Assembly: GCF_020026305.1 (NCBI RefSeq)
Contig: NZ_CP075691.1
Coordinates: forward strand, 3,720,001 to 3,784,000
Reading direction: 5' to 3'
DNA: 64,000 nucleotides
From: Streptomyces sp. 135
GTDB taxonomy: Bacteria > Actinomycetota > Actinomycetes > Streptomycetales > Streptomycetaceae
Shown: piece after piece, positions 1-10,318 of the stretch
How positions within the stretch are numbered: position 1 is the first letter of the stretch
Layout: every line of letters begins with the position of its first letter
Notes under the pieces: generated by a model
What the model was told of the DNA's origin: nothing
The model's database searches: none
The model's input: the letters and a program-made list of their open reading frames with translations, nothing else
Position numbers and translations under genes: made by a program

Positions 1-496
1 GGCCGCGCTCGTCGGGGTTCTTGGGGGTCTCCAGGGTGCCCATGACCGCGTTGCCCAGTCCGAGGAGGCAGGCGCGGGAGGGGGCGCGGCGGGAGTAGAG
101 CCACTCTTCGCGGGCGAGCCAGCCGTCCTCCTTTCGCCGCTCGTCCGGGCCCCAGTCGCTCTGGGTCGCCGCCCAGCGGCGGTAGGCGCGGTGCAGGTCG
201 GTCGGCGGGTGCCAGGCGCCGGTGTCGCGGCGGACCTGGGCGCGGATGAGGCCGTCCACGGTGAAGAGGGCGAGCTGGGTGGCGGCGGTGACCGCGCCCC
301 GTCTGCCGTACGCGGGCACGGGCTCGGTGAGGCCTTCGGCGCCGTGCGCCGCGCGTATCTCGTCGAGGGAGAGCCCGTCCAGGGGTGCCCCGAAGGCGTC
401 GCCCACGGCGGCCCCGAGGAGCGTGCCGCGCACCCGGCTGCGGAAGTCCTGCTGTTCGGCGCGGCCCCAGACACCGGTGGCTGCTGCTGTGCCCAC
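1..496 (-). CDS. ADP-ribosylglycohydrolase family protein (3' part beyond window edge)
   Basis: The first 165 residues of a protein that continues past the left edge. The motif RGTLLGAAVGDAFGAPLDG near residues 25-45 is the N-terminal signature of the ADP-ribosylglycohydrolase (DraG-like) family, which removes ADP-ribose from proteins or metabolites using a two-metal site. The later acidic metal motifs lie outside the window. I chose the GTG at 494-496 because a GGAGGGAGG ribosome site lies just upstream on the minus strand. The family assignment rests on the N-terminus alone; the target is unknown. Confidence 0.8.
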   Translation of the reverse strand, partial: MGTAAATGVWGRAEQQDFRSRVRGTLLGAAVGDAFGAPLDGLSLDEIRAAHGAEGLTEPVPAYGRRGAVTAATQLALFTVDGLIRAQVRRDTGAWHPPTDLHRAYRRWAATQSDWGPDERRKEDGWLAREEWLYSRRAPSRACLLGLGNAVMGTLETPKNPDERG

Positions 497-662
497 CGGA
501 CCTCCCTCCGTGCCTCGCCCGGTTGCGACTGCGCAGCACTGTAATCGAACGGGAACGCTCGATTCAGACGGCAAGTGGTATGCGGCAAGACGCCCTTGAG
601 GTCGCTTTTGGACGACGTTCACGGGAGCTTCGCAGTTGCTACAGACACCGCGCCCCCGGCCG
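497..662. other. intergenic region between the glycohydrolase and the ATPase/TPR gene
   Basis: Both flanking genes read leftward, so this is the upstream region of the glycohydrolase and the 3' flank of the ATPase/TPR gene. It holds an imperfect palindrome around 543-564 with perfect 6-base arms AATCGA and TCGATT, 10 bases apart, about 50 bases before the glycohydrolase start. It could be an operator, but nothing else supports that. I see no other feature. Confidence 0.3.
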
Positions 663-3114
663 TCATCCGCAGGGCGGGGCCGGGCCCGCGCCGGTGCCCG
701 TGATCCGCTGCCGCTGCTCGCTCGCCCAGCCGTAGCCGGGGTCGATGCGCAGCGCCTCGTCCAGGGCGGTGAGGGCGTCGTCGCGGCGGCCGAGGGCTTC
801 CAGGGACAGGGCCTTGCCGCCCCACGCCCAGGCGTAGCCGGGGTCGAGCGCGAGGGCCGCGGCGTACTCGGCGGCGGCCTCCTCGTGGTGGCCCGTGAGG
901 CGCAGCACGTCGCCCCGCTCGCCCCGGGTGCCCGCCGCGTCCGGGGCGAGATCCTGGGCGCGGTCGAGGTCGGCGAGGGCGCCGGCCGTGTCGCCGAGGG
1001 ACTGCCGCACCCGGGCCCTGCGGGTCAGCGCCCAGGCGTAGTCCGGCCACAGGGTGATCGCGCGGTCCAGGTCGGCCAGGGCCTCGCGGACGCGGCCGAG
1101 GGTGAACTTGACCTGGCCGAGGCTGCCGAGGGTGAGCGGCTCCGCGGGGTCGAGGGCGTGCGCCCGCTCCAGCCAGGGCAGCGCCTCGTCCGGGCGTCCC
1201 ATGCGGCGGTAGGTCTCGCCGCGCTCGCGCGCGGGCCACGCGGCGTCGGGCGCCACCTCGGCGGCGTCGGCCAGATGCCCGAGGGCCGCCTCGTACTCGC
1301 CGAGCGCCCGGCGGGTGACGGCGAGGCCGTGGTGGCCCCACGGGTCGCGGGGGTCCAGGGCGAGGGCGCGCTCGTGGTCGCCGAGGGCCTCGCGCAGCCG
1401 GCCGAGGAGGAAGAGCCGCAGGCCGTGCGCGTTGTACGCGGCCACCCTGCCCTCGTCGTCCAGCTCGGCGCGGCCGAGCAGCACCTCCAGGACCAGCAGG
1501 GCGCCCTCCCGCTCCAGGGCGAGGGGGCCCAGGCAGGCGGTGGCCAGCGACTTCAGGGGCTCCGTCTCCCCGGCCAGGGGGTCCGTGGCCGCGTCGGAGC
1601 CCTCGGCGCCCGCGGTGTCCTCGGCCGCGTCCGTCACGGCCCGCGCCCACTCGCGGGCCACCGCAGTGGCCACGCGGCACGCCTCGACCCCCTCGCGCAG
1701 CACCTCCGGGAGCGCGGCGCGCGGCCGGGCGCACAGCCGGTGGTACAGCTCCTCGACGCGCGGCGCCCGCCACGCCGGGCGTGTCCACGGCCGGTCAGGC
1801 CTGGCCGGGCCGCCCTCCTCCAGCGCGCCGCGCCGCCGCTCGTACACCTCGGCGAGGCGGGTGTGCGCCGAGCTCCAGCTCTCCGGGGAGGCGTTGCGGC
1901 GCAGGCGGAGCATCGGGGCGCGGACGACGCCGTGATAGCGCGCCGTCCCTTTGCCGTCGGTCCGGACGAACGGCATGGTGCGCAGCCACGCAAACAGCTC
2001 CGCCGGGTCGACGCCGCCCTCGCCGGTGGCCGCGCGGATGGCCTCCTCGTCCAGCCGGCGGGGCAGCGCGCACGCGAGCGCGGCCGCCCGGCGGGCCGGG
2101 TCCGGCTCCCACTTCAGGAAGCGCTCCACGGCCGTGGCGCTCGGGTCGCCCACGTCGCCGGGGGCCGTGGGGCCGCTCTCGGCGAGCGTGGAGACGAGCA
2201 CGGGCAGGCGGCCCGTCAGGCGCAGGACCTCGGCGACCACCGGCTCCTCGGTGACGCCCTTGGCGGCGAGCAGGTCACGTGCCTCGGCCTCCGTGAAGGG
2301 CCGCAGCGGCAGGTCGGCGGCGAAGTCGGCGGCGCCCTCCCAGCGGGCCGGGTCGAGGGGGCGCTGCCCGGCGGTCACCACGACGGTGTGGGCGGGGAGT
2401 TCGCCGTACCGGTCGGTCGTCATCACGTCGTGCAGCCAGCGGTCGAGGAACGGTGACGTCCGCTCGTACGTGTCGAAGAAGAGGACGAGCCACGGCGCGG
2501 CGTCGGCGGCCCCGGCCAGCTCGTCCAGGAGCACGGGGGTGAGGGATCGCTCCGGTTCCAGGACGAGGCGGGCGTCCTCCTGGCTGCGGAAGCGGGCCCG
2601 CAGCCGGTCGGCGCCCAGCGCGAGGCGGTCGGCGTCGACGGCGCGAACGCGCCGACGACCGGCACCAGGCCGAGCCCGGCGACCCCGCGCGGGCGGCCAC
2701 GGCGCTGCCCGTGGACGGCGTGCCGGGTCCCGGCCGGCGCTCGGCCGCCGCGACGGCCTCGTGGCTGCGCTGCCGGTAGGTGGCAAGGGCCCGCTCCAGC
2801 TGCTTCAGGGGCCGTCCCTGCTGGGCGAATTGCGCGGCCACTTCGGCGAGGACCTCCGGGACGCCGCTCGCGCCCTCGTCCACGGACGCGACGAGTGCGC
2901 CCCGGTCGCGGGCCAGCTGGGCCATCTCCCGCACCAGTGACGTCTTGCCGACCCCCGCGTGGCCGTGCACATGGAAGAGGAACCGGTGCCGGTCGTCGTC
3001 CGGCGGCATCTCGAAGTTGGCTTCGAACAGGCGCAGTTCCTCGCGGCGCCCGACGAACGCCGCCCGCCGTCTGCGCCGGATGAGCTCCTGCATCGACATC
3101 CTCGTCCGTGCCAT
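663..3114 (-). pseudogene. ATP-binding TPR protein gene with two apparent single-base frameshifts
   Basis: Read across frames this is one gene of about 815 codons. The N-terminus (MARTRMSMQELIRRRRR) starts at the ATG 3112-3114 behind a GGAGGGGAGGGG ribosome site and carries a Walker A motif, GHAGVGKTS, so it is a STAND/AAA-like ATPase. The second half, in another frame, holds helical tetratricopeptide-like repeats (units such as AAALACALP and LALDPRDPWGHHGLA) to the stop at 663. Between them the coding sense passes through a third frame for about 13 codons: one base seems missing in the C-run at 2683-2686 and another near 2640-2645. Either the gene is broken or the assembly has two errors in GC-rich sequence. 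The function of the family is not known to me. Confidence 0.7.
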
Positions 3115-3306
3115 TCCGCCCCTCCCCTCCGTCCCCCGGGCTCCCGGCCCGCGGCCAGTCTCACGCATACGGGCGGGCCGCGAGGTGAACGGCCGCCATC
3201 TTCGAGCGAACGTCCGCGTCTCGTAACGGAGTTCCTGTGGTGTACAACCTTCACTCGAAATGACCCGTCTCCCGTTACGTCACAGACGTTCCTCACAGGA
3301 GGCACC
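3115..3306. promoter_or_regulatory. divergent promoter region, ATPase/TPR gene and first FG-GAP gene
   Basis: 192 bases between two divergent starts. The rightward gene has an AGGAGG ribosome site at about 3296-3301. Part of the region is less GC-rich than the genes around it, as expected of promoters. I could not assign -35/-10 boxes with confidence. Confidence 0.4.
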
Positions 3307-4734
3307 GTGCCCCGCCGCACACTCATCACCGCCATCGCGGTCGCCGCGCTGACGACCCCCCTCGCCCTCTTCGCCACGTCCGGTTCCGCGTCGGCCGCCC
3401 CCGTGCCGCCGCGCACGCCGATGACCGACTTCAACCACGACGGGTACGCCGACCTCGCCGTCGCGGCGCCGCACGGCACGGTCGACGGAGTCGAGAAGGC
3501 CGGCTACGTCTCGGTCGTCTACGGCACCGCCTCCGGGCCCGGCACGGCGCGCCACCAGCTCATCAGCCGGGCCACGCCCGGCGTCCCCGGCGAACTGGAG
3601 GGTACGTACGCCTTCGGTTACCAGTCGATCCCCGGTGACCTGGACGGCGACTCGTACACCGACCTGCTCGTGGCGGGTGGCGGCGACGAGAACAAGGCCA
3701 CCGTGCTCTGGGGCTCCAAGGACGGCCTGACCGGCCAGAACACCCTTCTCCCTTACACGTACTCCGATTTCGCCCTGGGCGACTTCAACGGCGACGGCAA
3801 GCGTGACCTCGTCGTGAACTCGCACCCGAGCGACGACCCGGACGTCTCCGGGATGACGATCCAGTACGGCCCGTTCACCCGGGACGGCAAGACGCGCACG
3901 CAGGACAGCATCACCACGGACGACGGCTCCTCGGGTCTGCGCTCCTTCATCACCGGTGACCTGACGGGCGACGGCGTCGACGACATCGTCACCACGCACG
4001 GCTTCGAGGAGATGCAGCACGAGGCCCGCTTCTGGAAGGGCTCGAAAACCGGCGTCAGCCACACCGCGAAGTCCCTCGGCACGGCGTACAGCGGCACCGT
4101 CGGCGATGTCGACGGCGACGGTTACGGCGACCTGATCACCCGCGACATCGGCTCCGTCACCGAGGTGATCGACTCCGCCCCGGGCAGCATCACGATCCAG
4201 TACGGCAGCTCCACCGGCCCCTCGGACGCGCGCAAGAAGGTCATCACGCAGGCCACCGCGGGCGTCCCCGGGGCGAGCGAGGAGAACGACGCCTTCGGCG
4301 CGTCCCTCAGCGCCGGTGACGTGAACGGCGACGGCAAGGCGGAGGTCGCCGTCGGCGTCCCCGGCGAGAGCCTCGACGCCGCCACCGGCACCGGCGCGGT
4401 CATCCTGCTCAAGGGCGCCGCCAAGGCCGAGGGCGGCATGACCGGCAAGGGCGCCGTCGCCTACAACCAGTCCACGGCGGGCGTGCCCGGCGTCTCCGAG
4501 ACGGGCGACGACTTCGGCCGCCAGGTGAGCCTCACCGACCTCAACAAGGACGGCAAGGCCGACCTGACCGCGACGGCCCCCGGCGAGGACGGCACGTACG
4601 CCGACTCGGGCGCCCTGTGGAACCTGTACGGCTCCGCGAGCGGCCTGACCACGACGGGCGCGGGCACGCTCAGCCCGGCCAAGCTCGGAGCGCCCGAGAA
4701 GGGTGCCGCCTTCGGCCTGCGGCTCGGCGCCTGA
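3307..4734 (+). CDS. secreted FG-GAP repeat (integrin alpha-like beta-propeller) protein, copy 1
   Basis: 475 residues. A Sec signal peptide occupies residues 1-30 (basic MPRR, hydrophobic core, cleavage after SASA). The mature part is a series of FG-GAP/VCBS repeats with calcium-binding DxNxDGxxD loops (DFNHDGYAD, DFNGDGKRD, DVNGDGKAE, DLNKDGKAD), which fold into a seven-bladed propeller. Such proteins are exported and often bind ligands or surfaces; no catalytic domain is present. GTG 3307 is chosen because AGGAGG precedes it and it begins the signal peptide directly. It is followed 41 bases later by a close paralogue, so the pair is a tandem duplication, probably co-transcribed. Confidence 0.85.
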   Translation: MPRRTLITAIAVAALTTPLALFATSGSASAAPVPPRTPMTDFNHDGYADLAVAAPHGTVDGVEKAGYVSVVYGTASGPGTARHQLISRATPGVPGELEGTYAFGYQSIPGDLDGDSYTDLLVAGGGDENKATVLWGSKDGLTGQNTLLPYTYSDFALGDFNGDGKRDLVVNSHPSDDPDVSGMTIQYGPFTRDGKTRTQDSITTDDGSSGLRSFITGDLTGDGVDDIVTTHGFEEMQHEARFWKGSKTGVSHTAKSLGTAYSGTVGDVDGDGYGDLITRDIGSVTEVIDSAPGSITIQYGSSTGPSDARKKVITQATAGVPGASEENDAFGASLSAGDVNGDGKAEVAVGVPGESLDAATGTGAVILLKGAAKAEGGMTGKGAVAYNQSTAGVPGVSETGDDFGRQVSLTDLNKDGKADLTATAPGEDGTYADSGALWNLYGSASGLTTTGAGTLSPAKLGAPEKGAAFGLRLGA

Positions 4735-4775
4735 CCCACCCCGCCCCACACGCTCTCTGGCTCTCTGGAGGACCA

Positions 4776-6182
4776 GTGCGACGCTCTCTGACGGCCGCCC
4801 TCGCGGTCACCACCCTCATCACGCCCCTCGTGCTCGTCGCCACCGCGGGCTCCGCGTCGGCCGCGCCCGTGCCGCCGCGCACCCCGCTCGTCGACTTCAA
4901 CCACGACGGGTACGCCGACGTCGCGATCTCCTCGGTCGGCGGCTGGCAAGGCACGACGCCCGGCACGGTCACGGTCATCTACGGCTCGGCCTCGGGCCCC
5001 GACACCGCCCACGCGACCTTCGGCCGCGCCACCCCGGGCGTCCCCGGCGACCCGCAGGACGGCGGACGCTTCGGCTCGCAGACGGCTGCCGCCGATCTCG
5101 ACGACGACCAGTACACGGACCTCGTCATCAGCGGCGACGGCAACGCCGTCGTCCTGTGGGGTTCGGCGTTGGGCCTGCACGGCGAGAGGAGCTCCGAGCT
5201 GCCCTGGCGCGGCAGCGACGTCACCGCCGGCGACTTCAACGGCGACGGCAAGCGGGACCTGGTCACGGGCGATATCGAGGGCGAGCCCGACCCCGGCGAC
5301 GACCTCTTCGGGATGTCGGTGTCGTACGGACCGTTCACCCGCGACGGCAAGGCCGCGAGCAAGCAGCAGGTGCCCACCCAGCGGGAGTTCGGCGAATCCG
5401 CCTTCGTGGTCGGCGACGTCACGGGTGACGGCGCCGACGACATCGTCTCCAGCCACGGCTTCGAGGAGAAGGCGCACGCCAGCCAGTTCTGGAAGGGCGG
5501 CAAGAACGGTGTGAGCACCACGTCCACACCGCTCGCCGCCACCTACAGCGGGGCGATCGCCGACGTCGACAAGGACGGCTACGGCGACCTGATCGTCCGC
5601 GACATCGGCAACAACTACGAGGACATGCCCTACCAGAAGGGCACGGTCCTCGTCAGGTACGGAACGCCGGACGGGCCTTCCGCGACCCGCACCGCGAAGA
5701 TCACCCAGGAGACGGCGGGCGTCCCCGGCGTCGGCGAGGTGGGCGACGAGTTCGGCTCCTCGATCAGCGCGGGCGACGTCAACGGCGACGGCTACGCGGA
5801 CGTCGCCGTCGGCATCCCCGGCGAGGACATCGAGTCGGTCGCGGACGCCGGGAGCACCGTGCTGCTCAAGGGCTCCCGCTCCGGCCTGACCGGCACGGGC
5901 GCGCAGGCCTTCCAGCAGTCCACGGCCGGGGTGCCCGGCGCCTCGGAGAAGAACGACAAGTTCGGCAGCCAGGTCCTGCTCTCCGACACCAACAAGGACG
6001 GCAGGGCCGACCTGACGGCGACCGCGCCCACGGAGGACGGCACCTACGCCGACTCCGGTGCCGCCTGGTACCTGCGCGGTGCCGCGAGCGGCCTCACCGT
6101 CACCGGCATCACGTCCTACAGCCCGAAGTCGCTCGGACTCCCGGAGAACCGCGTGGAGTTCGGCGGCGCGCTGACCCGCTAG
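4776..6182 (+). CDS. secreted FG-GAP repeat protein, copy 2
   Basis: 468 residues and a close paralogue of the gene before it. The signal peptide is residues 1-29, ending SASA before APVPPRTP, as in copy 1. The same DFNHDGYAD opening loop is followed by repeated DxNxDGxxD calcium loops. The start GTG 4776 follows CTGGAGGACCA, a good ribosome site. The 3' end converges on fbiC with a 31-base gap. The two copies match best at the signal peptide and at the C-terminal repeats and differ more in the second and third blades. The role is unknown; a surface or matrix-binding function is typical of the fold. Confidence 0.85.
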   Translation: MRRSLTAALAVTTLITPLVLVATAGSASAAPVPPRTPLVDFNHDGYADVAISSVGGWQGTTPGTVTVIYGSASGPDTAHATFGRATPGVPGDPQDGGRFGSQTAAADLDDDQYTDLVISGDGNAVVLWGSALGLHGERSSELPWRGSDVTAGDFNGDGKRDLVTGDIEGEPDPGDDLFGMSVSYGPFTRDGKAASKQQVPTQREFGESAFVVGDVTGDGADDIVSSHGFEEKAHASQFWKGGKNGVSTTSTPLAATYSGAIADVDKDGYGDLIVRDIGNNYEDMPYQKGTVLVRYGTPDGPSATRTAKITQETAGVPGVGEVGDEFGSSISAGDVNGDGYADVAVGIPGEDIESVADAGSTVLLKGSRSGLTGTGAQAFQQSTAGVPGASEKNDKFGSQVLLSDTNKDGRADLTATAPTEDGTYADSGAAWYLRGAASGLTVTGITSYSPKSLGLPENRVEFGGALTR

Positions 6183-6213
6183 TCAGCGCCCGCCCTGCTG
6201 CCGCTGAGGGACG

Positions 6214-8814
6214 TCAGTCCACCAGCGGCAGCAGCTCCGGCAGGTGCCCGTCCGAGGCAGCGGCTGCCCGCTGCCGTTCCTCGGGCACCTCGCCGTAGAG
6301 CGTCGTCCGCGGCTTCGCGGGCCGCCCGGCCGCCTCCGCGATGGCCACCAGGTCCTCGACCGAGCGGTAGGAGCCGTAACTGGAGCCCGCCATACGGGAG
6401 ATGGTCTCCTCCATCAGGGTTCCGCCGAGGTCGTTCGCGCCGGACCGCAGCATCTCGGCGGCGCCCTCCTGGCCCAGCTTCACCCAGCTCGTCTGGATGT
6501 TGGGGATGTGCGGGTGCAGCAGGACCCGCGCCATGGCCGTCACCGCGCGGTTGTCGCGGGTGGTCGGGCCCGGCCGGGCGATGCCCGCCAGATAGACCGG
6601 CGCGTTGGTGTGGATGAAGGGCAGCGTCACGAACTCCGTGAAACCGCCGGTCTCCTGCTGGATCGCGGCCAGCGTGCGGAAGTGGCCGAGCCAGTGCCGG
6701 GGCTGGTCCACATGCCCGTACATCATCGTGGACGACGAGCGGATGCCCAGTTCGTGCGCGGTCTTGACGACCTCGATCCAGGTGGCGGTCGGCAGTTTGC
6801 CCTTGGTGAGGATCCAGCGCACCTCGTCGTCGAGGATCTCGGCGGCCGTCCCCGGGATGGAGTCGAGCCCCGCCTCCTTGGCCGCGCCGAGCCACTCCCG
6901 TATCGAGAGTCCCGTCCTGGTCGCGCCGTTGACGACCTCCATCGGCGAGAAGGCGTGCACGTGCATGCCCGGCACGCGCTCCTTCACGGCCCGCGCGATG
7001 TCGAAGTAGGCGGTGCCCGGCAGGTCGGGGTGGATGCCGCCCTGCATGCACACCTCGACGGCGCCGACGTCCCAGGCCTGCGCGGCGCGGTCGGCGACCT
7101 GGTCGAGGGAGAGGGTGTAGGCGTCCGCGTCGGTCCTGCGCTGCGCGAAGGCGCAGAAGCGGCAGCCGGTGTAGCAGACGTTGGTGAAGTTGATGTTGCG
7201 GGTGACGATGTACGTGACGTCGTCGCCGTTGACCGTCTTGCGGATGTCGTCCGCGATCCCGCAGAGCGCGTCCAGCGCGGGCCCGTCGGCGTGCAGCAGG
7301 GCCAGCGCCTCGTCGTCGGTGAGCTTGGTCGGATCGTCGGCGGCCTGCGCGAGAGCGGACCTCACATCACCGTCGATGCGGGACGGCACCATGCCGGGTG
7401 CCGCTTGCTCCCGCAGGGCCGCCCAGTCGCCGTAGACCTCGTCGAAGTCCTCGCGCCGGTCGGCGGTGCGGCCCTCCGTGTCGATGGTGCGGTGCAGGTC
7501 GGTGCGGCCCGATGACTTCGTGGCGACGTACCCCTCGTCGGGCTCCTGCCAGGGGTGGCCCTCGACGGTGGCGTCCGGGAGGGCGAGGCCGGTCTCCGGG
7601 TCGGCGAGGGCCCGCAGGTGCGGCAGGAGGCGCGGGTCGAGCCAGGGCTCACCGCGCCGCACGAACTCGGGGTAGACGCAGAGCCGCTCGGCGAGGGTGA
7701 AGCCCGCCGCGGCGGACCGCTCGGCCAGTTCGTCCAGCTTCGGCCACGGCTTCTCCGGGTTGACGTGGTCGATCGTGACCGGCGAGACGCCGCCCCAGTC
7801 GTCGATGCCGGCGCCGATCAGCCGCTCGTACTCCCCCGCGATGAGGTTCGGCGGGGCCTGGATGTTGCCCGCCGGGCCCATGATGTGCCGGGCGACGGCG
7901 ATCGTGGCGACGAGGTCGTCGATCTCGGCGTCGGGCATGCCGCGCATCGCCGTGTCCGGCTTGGCGCGGAAGTTCTGGATGATCAGTTCCTGGATGCCGT
8001 GGTACGAGCGTGCCACGCGGCGCAGCGCGAAGAGCGAGTCCGCCCGCTCCTCGTACGTCTCGCCGATCCCGATCAGCAGCCCGCTGGTGAAGGGCACGGA
8101 CGAGCGTCCCGCGTCCTCCAGGACCCGCAGCCGGACAGCCGGTTCCTTGTCCGGGGAGCCGTAGTGCGGCTGCCCCGGCTCGCTCCACAGCCGCTCGGCG
8201 GTCGTCTCCAGCATCATGCCCATGCTGGGCGCGACGGGCTTGAGCCGCTGGAAGTCCGTCCAGGTCATGACGCCCGGGTTGAGGTGCGGCAGCAGCCCCG
8301 TCTCCTCCAGGATGCGGATGGAGATGGCGCGGACGTACGCGATGGTGTCGTCGTACCCCTCGGCCTCCAGCCACTCGCGGGCCTCGGGCCAGCGGTCCTC
8401 CGGCTTGTCGCCGAGGGTGATGAGGGCTTCCTTGCAGCCCAGTTCGGCCCCGCGCCGCGCGATGTCGAGCACTTCGTCCGGGGACATGAACATGCCGTGC
8501 CCGTCGCGGCGCAGCTTGCCGGGCACGGTCGCGAAGGTGCAGTAGTGGCACTTGTCGCGGCACAGCCGGGTGAGCGGGATGAAGACGCTCTTCGAGTACG
8601 TGATGACGCCGGCGCGGCCCGCCGCCTCCAGGCCCGCGTCGCGCACCCGGGCGGCCGACGCGGTGAGGTCGTCGAGGTCCTCACCGCGGGCCTGCAACAG
8701 GACGGCGGCCTCCGTCACATCGAGCGCGACACCGTCTCGCGCCCTCCTGAGCGCGCGCCGCATGGCGTTCGCGGTGGGTCGTCCGGCCTCGTCGGGCTGC
8801 GCGCTGTTGGTCAT
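6214..8814 (-). CDS. fbiC: 7,8-didemethyl-8-hydroxy-5-deazariboflavin (FO) synthase, fused CofG/CofH
   Basis: 866 residues with two radical SAM halves. The first (CofG-like) has the cluster ligands in CRDKCHYC at Cys85, Cys89 and Cys92; the second (CofH-like) has CYTGCRFC at Cys547, Cys551 and Cys554. The fused form is the actinobacterial FbiC, which makes the F420 chromophore FO from tyrosine and 5-amino-6-ribitylaminouracil. The ATG at 8812-8814 gives the usual MTNSAQ start and has GGAG close upstream; an ATG four codons earlier (8826) is possible. An F420-type LLM oxidoreductase gene lies 76 bases upstream on the same strand, and several more likely F420 users (LLM enzymes, a deazaflavin nitroreductase) occur in this window. 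Confidence 0.96.
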   Translation of the reverse strand: MTNSAQPDEAGRPTANAMRRALRRARDGVALDVTEAAVLLQARGEDLDDLTASAARVRDAGLEAAGRAGVITYSKSVFIPLTRLCRDKCHYCTFATVPGKLRRDGHGMFMSPDEVLDIARRGAELGCKEALITLGDKPEDRWPEAREWLEAEGYDDTIAYVRAISIRILEETGLLPHLNPGVMTWTDFQRLKPVAPSMGMMLETTAERLWSEPGQPHYGSPDKEPAVRLRVLEDAGRSSVPFTSGLLIGIGETYEERADSLFALRRVARSYHGIQELIIQNFRAKPDTAMRGMPDAEIDDLVATIAVARHIMGPAGNIQAPPNLIAGEYERLIGAGIDDWGGVSPVTIDHVNPEKPWPKLDELAERSAAAGFTLAERLCVYPEFVRRGEPWLDPRLLPHLRALADPETGLALPDATVEGHPWQEPDEGYVATKSSGRTDLHRTIDTEGRTADRREDFDEVYGDWAALREQAAPGMVPSRIDGDVRSALAQAADDPTKLTDDEALALLHADGPALDALCGIADDIRKTVNGDDVTYIVTRNINFTNVCYTGCRFCAFAQRRTDADAYTLSLDQVADRAAQAWDVGAVEVCMQGGIHPDLPGTAYFDIARAVKERVPGMHVHAFSPMEVVNGATRTGLSIREWLGAAKEAGLDSIPGTAAEILDDEVRWILTKGKLPTATWIEVVKTAHELGIRSSSTMMYGHVDQPRHWLGHFRTLAAIQQETGGFTEFVTLPFIHTNAPVYLAGIARPGPTTRDNRAVTAMARVLLHPHIPNIQTSWVKLGQEGAAEMLRSGANDLGGTLMEETISRMAGSSYGSYRSVEDLVAIAEAAGRPAKPRTTLYGEVPEERQRAAAASDGHLPELLPLVD

Positions 8815-8863
8815 GTCTCCGAGCATACGAGCGACAACGCGTGACCTGGGCGGATACTTCCGT

Positions 8864-8899
8864 GGTGGCTACGGAGGACTTCCTTGGTGGCTACGGAGG
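8864..8899. repeat. short direct repeat, 14 bp twice with 22-bp period
   Basis: The 14-mer GGTGGCTACGGAGG occurs at 8864-8877 and again at 8886-8899, with similar bases between copies. The second copy covers the 3' end and stop codon of the LLM oxidoreductase gene on the minus strand. It looks like a local slippage duplication at the gene end. Confidence 0.6.
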
Positions 8900-9757
8900 G
8901 CTTATGGCCTTCTGTGCCGCGTCGAGCGCCGCGCACACCCGCGCTTCCCCGGCGGCCGGCAGCTGCACGATGACCTCGTCGACGCCCAGCTCCGCGAAGT
9001 GCGCGAGCTTGCCCGCCTCGGGAGCCACGGCCGTCAGCGCCACGTACAGGTCGGCCGCCTCGCGCCCCGCCTCGGCCCACGCCGTGCGCAGCGCGGGCAG
9101 CGCCCGGCGCAGTCCGCTGCCGCCGACGGGCAGCCAGCCGTCGGCGTACTCCGCGACGTGCGCGAAGAGCCCCGGCCCGGCGGCGCCGCCGATGAGGGTC
9201 AGCGGCCCGTGCAGCGGCCCTTTCCCGAGCCGCTTGCGGGGCGCGCGCCGGGGCTTCGGATGGACCTCGCTGGCCCGCACGGAGCCGTACTCGCTCTCGT
9301 ACTCCGTGGGTTGCTCGGCCCACAGAGCCCGCATGAGCGCCATCCGGTCCCGCACGACGGCCCGCCGGTGGGGCCAGGGGACGCCGTGGTCCTCGGCCTC
9401 CTCGCGGTTCCAGCCGTAGCCGATGCCGAGGGTGACGCGGCCGCCGGAGAGGTGGTCGAGGGTCGCGACCTGCTTGGCGAGGTCGATGGGGTCGTGCTGG
9501 GCGACCAGCGCGATGTTCGTGCCGAGGGTGATCCGCTCGGTGACGGCGGCGGCCTGGGCGAGGGCGACGAAGGGGCTGAGCATGCGGGCGCACTCGGGCG
9601 GCAGGTCGCCGCCCGGGTAGGGGGTCTCGCGGGGCACGGGGATGTGGGTGTGCTCGGGGAGGTAGAGCCCGTCGAAGCCCCGCCCCTCCAACTCCCGGGC
9701 CAGCCGCACCGGCCCGATCGTGCCGTCGGTCATGTACAGCGTCGCGGAGATGCGCAC
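8891..9757 (-). CDS. LLM-class F420-dependent oxidoreductase (TIGR03619-like)
   Basis: 288 residues with the luciferase-like TIM-barrel pattern: early RGFDGLYLPEHTHIP, then LSGGRVTLGIGYGWN and ADGWLPVGG. These are hallmarks of bacterial luciferase-like monooxygenases and F420-dependent dehydrogenases. The GTG at 9755-9757 is chosen because CCGGAGG precedes it and the protein begins directly with the first beta strand. The substrate is unknown. It lies upstream of fbiC on the same strand, which supports F420 rather than FMN as cofactor, though this is inference. Confidence 0.85.
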   Translation of the reverse strand: MRISATLYMTDGTIGPVRLARELEGRGFDGLYLPEHTHIPVPRETPYPGGDLPPECARMLSPFVALAQAAAVTERITLGTNIALVAQHDPIDLAKQVATLDHLSGGRVTLGIGYGWNREEAEDHGVPWPHRRAVVRDRMALMRALWAEQPTEYESEYGSVRASEVHPKPRRAPRKRLGKGPLHGPLTLIGGAAGPGLFAHVAEYADGWLPVGGSGLRRALPALRTAWAEAGREAADLYVALTAVAPEAGKLAHFAELGVDEVIVQLPAAGEARVCAALDAAQKAISPP

Positions 9758-9848
9758 GGGTGCCTCCGGGGAGTCGTTGCTTCCTCGGCACTTCCTATCC
9801 CCGGAAAGCCGGTTGGTCCATGGCCGCGCGCTCATTACCCTGGCGCCG

Positions 9849-10283
9849 GTGAACAGACGACGGCAGAAGAAGCTGACCCGTCGCCTGGTGCTCGCCGCGC
9901 TGCTCGGCGACACCGCCACCGTGGCCTGCGTCCTGCGCACCGGCGTCGACCCGCGCCTGCCGAACGCGCAGGGCACGCTGCCCCTGTACGCGGCCTCGGT
10001 GCACGGCGACGCCGAGGCGGTGCGGCTCCTGCTGCGGGCGGGCGCGCTGCCCGACGCCGAGAGCGGCCACGGCTCCGAGGGCACCCCGCTGTGCGGCGCG
10101 GCCTGCTGGGGCCACGTCGACGCGGTGCGCGAACTGCTCGCCCACGGCGCGGACCCGAACCTGCCGGAGGACCACGGCACGGGCTGGACGCCGCTGCGCT
10201 GGGCGCGGGGCGGTCCGCATCCACAGACGGAGGCGGTGCTGGTGGCGGCGGGCGCCAACGAGAGGTCTACGCCGCCCGGTTGA
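9849..10283 (+). CDS. ankyrin repeat protein
   Basis: 144 residues, small and probably cytosolic. Ankyrin units are visible: LPLYAASVHGDAEAVRLLLRAGA near the middle, then TPLCGAACWGHVDAVRELLAHGADPN, then TPLRWARGG. Three to four repeats form a protein-binding surface; no other domain is present. The GTG at 9849 gives the basic opening VNRRRQKKLTRRLV; the ribosome site is weak, so the start is less certain. It is divergent from the LLM gene and 35 bases upstream of the small monooxygenase-fold gene. Confidence 0.7.
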   Translation: MNRRRQKKLTRRLVLAALLGDTATVACVLRTGVDPRLPNAQGTLPLYAASVHGDAEAVRLLLRAGALPDAESGHGSEGTPLCGAACWGHVDAVRELLAHGADPNLPEDHGTGWTPLRWARGGPHPQTEAVLVAAGANERSTPPG

Positions 10284-10318
10284 GGGGTGCGGTAGAGGGG
10301 CGCGGTTAGGCTTCCGGC

